This document shows positions 1 through 8,122 of a DNA stretch of 8,122 nt, one piece after another. Both the position numbers and the translations under genes were made by a program. The stretch is from Gammaproteobacteria bacterium (lineage in GTDB: Bacteria > Pseudomonadota > Gammaproteobacteria > Burkholderiales > Burkholderiaceae_C), in assembly GCA_018903185.1 (NCBI GenBank), contig JAHIQV010000473.1, positions 1 to 8,122 of the forward strand, in the 5' to 3' direction. The notes beneath the pieces are model-generated. The model did not search any database. It worked only from the letters and a program-made list of their open reading frames with translations, and had not been told where the DNA came from. How positions within the stretch are numbered: the stretch's first letter is position 1; every line of letters starts with the position of its first letter.

Positions 1-1
1 C

Positions 2-1806
<1,805 letters not shown>

Positions 1807-1810
1807 ACCC

Positions 1811-2700
1811 ATGACTCTGCAAGACCTGCTCGCCGGGGCCACGACACGCCTCGAAGCCGCCCATCTGGCCTATGGCCACGGCACCACCAACGCCCGCGAC
1901 GAAGCCGCCTGGCTCGTGCTGTGGCAACTTCACCTGCCACTGGACGGCGACCTGGAAGAGATGGCCGAAACGCCCGTCTCTGACGAAGATGCGCTGGCCG
2001 TGGCCGAGCTGATCACACGCCGCATCGAGACCCGCCAACCAGCCGCCTACCTCACGCACGAAGCCTGGCTGCAGGGGGTGCCGTTTTATGTGGATCAACG
2101 CGCCATCGTGCCGCGCAGCTTCATTGCGGAGCTGCTCGCCGACGGTGGCTTCGACGCCTGGCTGGGCGAGCACACGATCCATGTGCTGGACCTGTGCACC
2201 GGCAACGGCAGTCTCGCCGTGCTGGCAGCCATGGTCTGGCCGCAGGTGCAAGTCACGGGCGCCGACATCTCCACCGATGCGCTGGCCGTGGCCCGCATCA
2301 ACGTCGACCAGCACGGCCTGAAGGACCGCATCACGCTCATCGAATCCGACGGCCTGGCGGCCTGCCCCGGTCCGTACGATCTGGTGCTGTGCAACCCGCC
2401 CTATGTCAACGCACAGAGCATGAATGCGCTGCCCGCCGAATACCGCGCCGAACCCGCGCTGGCACTGGCGGGCGGCGCCGACGGCATGGATTTCATCCGC
2501 ACCCTCTTGCAAGACCTGCCCTCGCGCCTGTCGCCCCACGGCGTGCTGGTACTCGAAATCGGCAACGAACGCGAACACTTCGAAACCGCGTTCCCGCAGC
2601 TTGAAACCGTGTGGCTGTCCACCAGCGCCGGCGACGATCAAGTCCTTCTTCTCACTTCCGATTCCCTTTCGGCGATGGCCCAGCGGCCAGCGCCCCGCCC

Positions 2701-2704
<4 letters not shown>
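1811..2704 (+). CDS. prmB: Ribosomal protein L3 N5-glutamine methyltransferase
   Basis: This 297-residue SAM-dependent class I methyltransferase of the HemK/PrmC family is expected to methylate a glutamine side chain of ribosomal protein L3. The N-terminal helical substrate domain covers about residues 1-95. PRSFIAELL (101-109) is typical of PrmB, whereas the release-factor enzyme PrmC has a PRPETE-type sequence there. SAM motif I is DLCTGNGSLA (127-136), and ADIS (151-154) likely binds the ribose. NPPY (195-198) is the catalytic motif that holds the glutamine amide, followed by the conserved EPALALAGGADG stretch (214-225). The start ATG is four bases after the dapE stop. No good ribosome binding site is seen. 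The stop overlaps the yheS start as ATGA, which suggests coupling. The PrmB/PrmC call rests on the residue 101-109 motif. Confidence 0.94.
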
Positions 2705-4713
<2,009 letters not shown>

Positions 4714-4813
4714 GCGCCCCGCGCTCAGTCTGTGACATGCACGTTGCAGTGACGGCGTTCACAGGCAGGTGTGCTGCATGGGAAGGGTGAGAGCGAAAAA
4801 GCGGGCTTGGCGC

Positions 4814-4831
4814 TACAGTGTGATCCCACAC
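4814..4831 (+). promoter_or_regulatory. Weak candidate promoter/operator upstream of glsB-like gene
   Basis: The 154-bp gap between yheS and the small membrane protein gene holds TACAGT (4814-4819), a passable -10 box about 50 bases before the start codon. No convincing -35 hexamer lies 16-18 bases upstream. Directly overlapping it is a short inverted repeat, GTGTG (4818-4822), ATCC, CACAC (4827-4831), which might be an operator or a small leader hairpin. Because the gap has no strong terminator, readthrough from yheS is also possible. The rest of the gap shows nothing I can name. This is a low-confidence call based only on motif appearance. Confidence 0.22.
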
Positions 4832-4867
4832 CTTGCTCAATCCGACACATCGAAAGGCAGCCCGCCC

Positions 4868-5113
4868 ATGTCCATTCTGATCACACTCTTCATTGGCTTG
4901 ATCGCAGGCTTCATCGCCCGCGCCATCAAACCCGGCGACGACAACATGGGCTGGATCATGACCGCCTTGCTGGGCGTGGCGGGATCGTTCCTCGCGAGCT
5001 ATGGTGGCGCAGCGCTGGGGCTTTACGCTCCGGGCCAAGCGGCGGGATTCATTGCCTCGGTGATAGGCGCTTTGATCCTGCTCGTGGTCGTCGGCCTGAT
5101 CCGGAAGAAATGA
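4868..5113 (+). CDS. GlsB/YeaQ/YmgE family small membrane protein
   Basis: This is an 81-residue, very hydrophobic protein of the transglycosylase-associated / GlsB-YeaQ-YmgE family, often linked to general stress but without a proven biochemical role. Three membrane helices are apparent at about residues 2-19, 28-48 and 56-78, ending in the positively charged tail IRKK. The family's conserved start is present (GLIAGFIARAIKPGDDNMGWI, with the Ala-Arg and Pro-Gly pairs), as is the glycine-rich LLGVAGSFLASYGG block. The chosen ATG at 4868 has AAAGG at 4853-4857 as a ribosome binding site. A longer reading frame from 4769 would add 33 basic residues unlike the family. The gene stands alone between the yheS operon and the convergent tRNA genes. 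The 5114-5203 stretch after it shows nothing notable. Function remains inferred from family only. Confidence 0.88.
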   Translation: MSILITLFIGLIAGFIARAIKPGDDNMGWIMTALLGVAGSFLASYGGAALGLYAPGQAAGFIASVIGALILLVVVGLIRKK

Positions 5114-5203
5114 GCCATTGACCGGCCAGCGCGCCCCATCCAGGGTGTCGTCCGGGGCACTCGACATCAAACTGTCACCGAACGGGTAACGGGAGCACAA
5201 ATG

Positions 5204-5238
5204 AAAAAGCCTGCTACCGAATCAGTAGCAGGCTTTTC
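5204..5238. terminator. Bidirectional intrinsic terminator
   Basis: A perfect stem of 13 base pairs, AAAAGCCTGCTAC (5205-5217) against GTAGCAGGCTTTT (5225-5237), closes a 7-base loop (5218-5224). The 9-bp GC-containing core is flanked by A-runs and T-runs. Plus-strand transcripts from the glsB-like gene end in UUUU; minus-strand transcripts from the tRNA-Lys pair end in UUUUU. It sits 20 bases downstream of the tRNA-Lys(UUU) CCA end and about 90 bases after the plus-strand stop codon, so it can serve both converging units. Confidence 0.9.
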
Positions 5239-5257
5239 AACTCCCGCGAGGGGAATC

Positions 5258-5333
5258 TGGTGGGACGTGCGGGGGTCGAACCCACGACAAACGGATTAAA
5301 AGTCCGCTGCTCTACCAACTGAGCTAACGTCCC
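5258..5333 (-). tRNA. tRNA-Lys(UUU)
   Basis: On the minus strand this 76-base tRNA folds as a complete cloverleaf with an encoded CCA. The acceptor stem is GGGACGT/ACGTCCC (7 bp), the D stem GCTC/GAGC, the anticodon stem GCGGA/TCCGT (first pair G-U) and the T arm GTGGG-TTCGACC-CCCGC. The anticodon loop is CTTTTAA, giving anticodon UUU (Lys, AAA/AAG) with A at 37. The U36-A37 context is that of tRNAs carrying t6A or ct6A, the product of the enzyme encoded upstream. It lies 56 bases after tRNA-Lys(CUU) with no obvious promoter of its own in between, so it is probably cut from a shared precursor ending at the terminator near 5204. Confidence 0.97.
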
Positions 5334-5371
5334 AACATTCAAAAAACATCAACGGCGACCGGATGAGAGAC

Positions 5372-5392
5372 CATCCAGATGCCAGCATCTGG
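5372..5392 (-). other. Inverted repeat pairing the CCA end of tRNA-Lys(CUU)
   Basis: CCAGATGC (5375-5382), a 2-base centre, and GCATCTGG (5385-5392) form a perfect inverted repeat. In the minus-strand transcript, the CCA tail of tRNA-Lys(CUU) plus the first bases of its trailer would pair with the sequence just downstream (7 bp with a 4-base loop). It may influence 3' processing of the dimeric precursor. A weaker overlapping 5-bp hairpin (GGATG 5361-5365 with CATCC 5372-5376) competes with it. A role is inference. Confidence 0.4.
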
Positions 5393-5465
5393 TGGGGCGT
5401 GAGTGACTCGAACACTCGACCTACGGATTAAGAGTCCGCTGCTCTACCAACTGAGCTAACGCCCC
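5390..5465 (-). tRNA. tRNA-Lys(CUU)
   Basis: This 76-base tRNA on the minus strand has an encoded CCA and a complete cloverleaf. The acceptor stem is GGGGCGT/ACGCCCC, the D stem GCTC/GAGC, the anticodon stem GCGGA/TCCGT and the T arm GAGTG-TTCGAGT-CACTC. The anticodon loop is CTCTTAA, giving anticodon CUU (Lys, AAG) and A37. A dedicated CUU lysine tRNA fits a GC-rich genome that favours AAG. Bases 1-43 match tRNA-Lys(UUU) except at position 4 and wobble position 34, while the variable loop and T arm differ widely. It is first in the two-tRNA unit and lies about 40 bases behind the promoter at 5511-5540. Confidence 0.97.
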
Positions 5466-5510
5466 ATCTGGCCTTGCAAAGTTGGCTTTTACTACATCGC
5501 CAAGCCTCAA

Positions 5511-5540
5511 ATTATAGCGTCATTTTCAACCTATTTTCAA
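5511..5540 (-). promoter_or_regulatory. Sigma-70 promoter of the tRNA-Lys pair, inside the tcdA 3' end
   Basis: On the minus strand, TTGAAA (5540-5535) and a consensus TATAAT (5516-5511) are separated by 18 bases. Transcription should start near 5504, about 40 bases before the 5' end of tRNA-Lys(CUU). The -10 box contains the tcdA stop codon TAA (5514-5512), so the promoter is embedded in the coding end of the upstream gene. The local AT-richness stands out from the GC-rich surroundings, as usual for strong stable-RNA promoters. No clear GC discriminator is present after the -10. Confidence 0.82.
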
Positions 5541-6333
5541 GACCAGCAGGACTTTTTGAATCGCTCGCGATCGCGTTCATCAAAGCACCCGCGGCGGCCA
5601 TGCCAAAACTGGCAGTCACACTCACCGCCGATCCATAACCGTGGCAATTCAACGATCCGTCTCCCGCGTCGGCCAGTGCGCACGAGGCGTCGGGTGGCGA
5701 CACGGCTTCGCGGCTGAACACACAGCTCACACCCATGGGGCCGTTGCGTGCGCCGTCATGGTGTTTGCGCAACTGATAACGCAGTTGCGCCAGCAAGGGG
5801 TCGTGTGTGGTGAAGGCCAGATCGGCCACCTCCATGGCATGGGCCAGTCGTTTTCCACCCGCGGCTCCCACGGTCACGAAGGGCACGGCCTTTTTCACGG
5901 CCCAGGCAGCCAGCACGGACTTGGCCCGCATCTGGTCGCAGGCATCAATGAGGCCAGAGGGCCTCGCCCCAGCTTCAACCATCGTTTCACCCAAAAGTGC
6001 AGGCCAGTTCTCAGGCGTCACAAACTCCTCGATCACGTCAACCACACAGGTCGGGTGATACATCGAGATGCGCTCGCGCATGGCCTGTGCCTTGCTTTGT
6101 CCCAAGGTGATGTCCAGGGCATGAATCTGGCGGTTGATGTTGGATTCAGACACGTGGTCCAGATCAATCAGGGTGAGGCGCCGCAGACCGCTGCGGGCCA
6201 GGGCCTCGACAGACCACGATCCGACACCGCCAATGCCCACCACCACCACATGGGCATCAAAGATGCGTTGGGAGCCCTCTTGCCCGTAGAGTCGGCGCAA
6301 GCCACCGAAGCGGCGTTCGAAATCGGGCGTCAT
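5512..6333 (-). CDS. tcdA: tRNA threonylcarbamoyladenosine dehydratase
   Basis: This 273-residue E1-like/ThiF-superfamily enzyme (E. coli TcdA, also CsdL/YgdL) uses ATP to activate the threonylcarbamoyl carboxylate of t6A37 in ANN-decoding tRNAs and cyclise it to ct6A. RRFGGLRRLYG (7-17) is the conserved N-terminal signature. GIGGVGS (33-39) is the nucleotide-binding loop, and LIDLDHVSESNINRQ (55-69) carries the ATP/Mg-binding acidic and Asn/Arg residues. The C-terminal NCHGYGSAVSVTASFG (229-244) aligns with the DCASGFGAATMVTATFG of the E. coli protein. I chose ATG 6333, 25 bases after the yeeE stop; an in-frame GTG at 6366 overlapping that stop is an alternative, but the family begins close to RFGG. 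The Shine-Dalgarno sequence is weak (GCGAG). It is likely co-transcribed with yeeE; no terminator separates it from the tRNA-Lys genes. Confidence 0.93.
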   Translation of the reverse strand: MTPDFERRFGGLRRLYGQEGSQRIFDAHVVVVGIGGVGSWSVEALARSGLRRLTLIDLDHVSESNINRQIHALDITLGQSKAQAMRERISMYHPTCVVDVIEEFVTPENWPALLGETMVEAGARPSGLIDACDQMRAKSVLAAWAVKKAVPFVTVGAAGGKRLAHAMEVADLAFTTHDPLLAQLRYQLRKHHDGARNGPMGVSCVFSREAVSPPDASCALADAGDGSLNCHGYGSAVSVTASFGMAAAGALMNAIASDSKSPAGLENRLKMTL

Positions 6334-6358
6334 GACAGGCTCGCTGCCCTTGTCGTAC

Positions 6359-7483
6359 TCACTCACGTTCCAGCAACCAGAGCTGGAAGCGCACACCGCC
6401 AACTGCGCCGAGCACGATGCCCGCTACCGCGATGGCACTGGTGAGACTCAGTGTGGACAGACCCGAAAGACCTTGGCCCACGGTGCAACCCAGCGCGGTC
6501 ACTCCCCCCACGCCCATGCAGAACGCACCACCCATGTGCAGGGCCGTGTCTTGCGTGCTGCGAAAGCCTTCCCAGCGAAAACTGCCATCCAGCCGTGCCT
6601 GGGCAAAAGCCCCGACCACCACACCCGCCACCGTGACCACGCCCAGGGTCAGCACGTTGGACTTGTCGCTGAAGAGGATCAGCCAGTCCAGGGCGTAGGC
6701 CATCGGTGCTGTGAAGGTCAGGGATTCCATGCGCCCGGTGTTGGTGGCGAGGTAAACCGATTCCAGTGTCTCCGGATGTTCGGCAACAAACGCCATGTGT
6801 CCACTGACCCACCACATGGCCGCAATCACAAGCCCCAGGCCCACACCGCCCAGCAGGTTGTTGGCGTTGCGAAAATCGGCGTCCATCAGGGCCCAGATGA
6901 CCAGCCCCCCTCCCAGGATCAATGCAGCCAGCAGACCAGCGTTGCCCGACTCCAGTCCCACGGCCGCAACGATCCACATCGGCACGGTGCCGCCCGCCCC
7001 GATATCAAAGGCCACCAGATCGACGGTGTTGACGCGAAGCACCGCGAGCACGCCGCGCAAGGTCGCGTAGGCGGCAAAGCCCATGACAAAAAACACCACC
7101 AAGGACTTCAGGCTACCGGCACCGACACGCACCAGCGTCTTGCTGCCGCACCCTGAAGCGAGCACCATACCAAAGCCAAACAGGGTTCCACCCACAACCG
7201 CAGACAGCCAGATGATCCGGCCTGACCCGTAGATGGTCTGACTGGTATCGATCCAGCCCAGCCAGCCCATGGTGTAAAAGCCGATAGACGCCACCCCCAC
7301 AGCCATGCCCCACATGCGCATGCGCGTCCAAGCGCCCATGTTGATGATGTCGCTGATGGCGCCCATGGTGCAGAACTGGGTGCGCTGGGCAATAAAACCA
7401 AACACCGCCGAGACCGCGAATGCGGCCCAGAGCACTTGGGTATGCAGTGTTTGAATATCGGCGATGTCCATCATGGCCGACAT
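6359..7483 (-). CDS. yeeE: YeeE/YedE family sulfur-compound transporter
   Basis: This 374-residue integral inner-membrane protein has roughly nine to eleven hydrophobic helices and the YeeE/YedE (sulf_transp) repeat. E. coli YeeE/TsuA relatives import thiosulfate, passing it along conserved cysteines. Matching cysteines here are C38 (in QRTQFCTMGA), C112 (ASGCGSKTLVR) and C333 (LGCTVGQGLSG); C322 is an additional one nearby. The two GC-containing half-motifs suggest the usual pseudo-symmetric repeat. The actual substrate (thiosulfate, sulfite or another sulfur species) cannot be read from sequence. I chose ATG 7483, preceded 11 bases upstream by GGAGGG; ATGs at 7474 and 7471 are alternatives with no better site. 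It follows cpoB by 59 bases and precedes tcdA by 25 bases on the same strand. Confidence 0.88.
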   Translation of the reverse strand: MSAMMDIADIQTLHTQVLWAAFAVSAVFGFIAQRTQFCTMGAISDIINMGAWTRMRMWGMAVGVASIGFYTMGWLGWIDTSQTIYGSGRIIWLSAVVGGTLFGFGMVLASGCGSKTLVRVGAGSLKSLVVFFVMGFAAYATLRGVLAVLRVNTVDLVAFDIGAGGTVPMWIVAAVGLESGNAGLLAALILGGGLVIWALMDADFRNANNLLGGVGLGLVIAAMWWVSGHMAFVAEHPETLESVYLATNTGRMESLTFTAPMAYALDWLILFSDKSNVLTLGVVTVAGVVVGAFAQARLDGSFRWEGFRSTQDTALHMGGAFCMGVGGVTALGCTVGQGLSGLSTLSLTSAIAVAGIVLGAVGGVRFQLWLLERE

Positions 7484-7487
7484 TGTA

Positions 7488-7500
7488 GGAGGAGCCCTCC
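7488..7500 (-). promoter_or_regulatory. Hairpin covering the yeeE ribosome binding site
   Basis: On the minus strand, GGAGG (7500-7496), a GCT loop and CCTCC (7492-7488) form a short GC-rich inverted repeat immediately before the chosen yeeE start at 7483. The only good Shine-Dalgarno sequence, GGAGGG, makes up its first arm. When folded, the site would be hidden, which may lower or regulate yeeE initiation. The inverted repeat is seen directly; regulation is inferred. Confidence 0.4.
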
Positions 7501-7542
7501 GGTCACCCGGACTGGAAGGCCATGTCGACAAACCCGCCGCGA

Positions 7543-8122
7543 TCAGCGCAGGCGGGCGAGACGCTCGCGTCCAGCCGCTGCGGCCTCGGACTGGGGATGG
7601 GCCTTGATCAGATTTTCCAGCGTGCGCCGTGCGGCCTTGCTGTCCTTGAGTTCGATCTGGCTGTTGGCCATGGCCAGAAGTGCCTCGGGCGTACGGGGAT
7701 GGTCGGGAAACTGGCTCGCCAAGCGGCGATGACTCTCGATCGACTCCTTGTAGGCGCGGTTGGCGTACTGGGCGTTGCCCAGCCAGTACAGAACGGAAGG
7801 CGTGTAGCCACTGCTGGGATAGCGACGCAGCAAACCCGCAAACCCCGCAGCAGCCGGTCCAAACTCCGATCGGCGCAGCAACTCCATGGTCGCATCGAAG
7901 TCGCGCTTCTCCTCGGGCGAAGCCGTGAACTCGCGGCCATCCAGAGAGACCGGCACTGGCTCCACCTGACGCAAACGGGCATCCACGCCGGCCTGTGCGT
8001 CTTTTTGTTGACGCTGAAGCTCTGAAACTTCACGGGCCAGCTGCTCGTTCTGCCCAAGCAGACGCGCAACCTCACCACGCAGCTGTTCGTTCTGGTTGGC
8101 CAGCTCCAGCAGACTGCGCTGG
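7543..8122 (-). CDS. cpoB: Cell division coordinator CpoB (YbgF), C-terminal part
   Basis: This is the last 192 residues of a CpoB/YbgF protein. It is a periplasmic partner of the Tol-Pal system that coordinates outer-membrane constriction with PBP1B septal peptidoglycan synthesis. The frame stays open to the window edge, so the signal peptide and true start lie outside; the internal GTG at 7986 is not the start. The first 45 visible residues are a Gln/Glu/Leu-rich coiled coil (LLELANQNEQLRGEVARLLG), the CpoB trimerisation segment. A linker follows, then about three TPR repeats from FDATMELLRRSEFGPAAAGF to the C-terminus (with YWLGNAQYANRAYKESIESH and AMANSQIELKDSKAARRTLENL). Upstream neighbours outside the window are probably pal and tolB, by family habit. 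No strong terminator separates it from yeeE. Confidence 0.94.
   Translation of the reverse strand, partial: QRSLLELANQNEQLRGEVARLLGQNEQLAREVSELQRQQKDAQAGVDARLRQVEPVPVSLDGREFTASPEEKRDFDATMELLRRSEFGPAAAGFAGLLRRYPSSGYTPSVLYWLGNAQYANRAYKESIESHRRLASQFPDHPRTPEALLAMANSQIELKDSKAARRTLENLIKAHPQSEAAAAGRERLARLR

Noticed and set aside
2611..2700. N-terminal extension of YheS by 30 residues from an upstream start
   Set aside because: The extra residues are basic and low-complexity, overlap the prmB coding end, and are absent from the family; ATG 2701 matches the usual MI-start.
4730..4764. CTGTGA...TCACAG as a terminator of the yheS operon or a CRP-type site
   Set aside because: The 23-base centre is too long for a CRP site, the stem is only 6 bp, and no T-run follows.
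5201..5299. A 32-codon plus-strand mini-gene (begins MKKPATESVAG) with GGGAG upstream
   Set aside because: It is made of the terminator hairpin and the antisense of tRNA-Lys(UUU); the WDVRGSNPR-type peptide is a known artefact of reading tRNA genes backwards.
5641..6444. Plus-strand 267-codon frame opposite tcdA
   Set aside because: It is the antisense of a well-conserved E1-like gene and has no family motif of its own.

Overview
The window looks like chromosomal housekeeping DNA from a GC-rich betaproteobacterium. A member of Burkholderiales, probably Comamonadaceae-like (Acidovorax/Hydrogenophaga type), is the best guess. The basis is GC-rich third codon positions, betaproteobacterial-type PilU, DapE, PrmB and YheS, and two tRNA-Lys species (UUU and CUU). 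This is inferred from protein resemblance and composition; no search was run. I see no insertion sequence, phage gene, CRISPR array or other sign of recent transfer.

Left half, plus strand: the 3' end of a type IV pilus retraction ATPase gene (pilU) is followed by dapE (lysine/peptidoglycan precursor synthesis), prmB (glutamine methylation of ribosomal protein L3) and yheS (ABC-F ribosome-associated ATPase). These four genes are packed with a 1-base overlap, a 4-base gap and a 4-base overlap. No clear Shine-Dalgarno sequence precedes dapE, prmB or yheS, so they look like one translationally coupled operon. After a 154-bp gap comes a small stand-alone membrane protein of the GlsB/YeaQ/YmgE family.

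Centre: a strong hairpin with T-runs on both strands separates the plus-strand genes from a convergent minus-strand unit.

Right half, minus strand (read from high to low coordinates): cpoB (Tol-Pal accessory protein, cut by the window end), yeeE (YeeE/YedE sulfur-compound transporter), tcdA (E1-like enzyme that cyclises t6A37 of tRNA to ct6A), then tRNA-Lys(CUU) and tRNA-Lys(UUU). A near-consensus sigma-70 promoter for the tRNA pair lies inside the last codons of tcdA, and its TATAAT box contains the tcdA stop codon.

The most interesting point is this layout: the gene for a t6A-modifying enzyme sits directly upstream of two tRNAs that belong to its expected substrate class, and behind a probable sulfur importer. 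I found no clearly new biological system. The findings concern gene organisation and small RNA or DNA structures. No stretch of more than 300 bases lacks a gene; the two larger gaps (4714-4867 and 5114-5257) are described in the entries.
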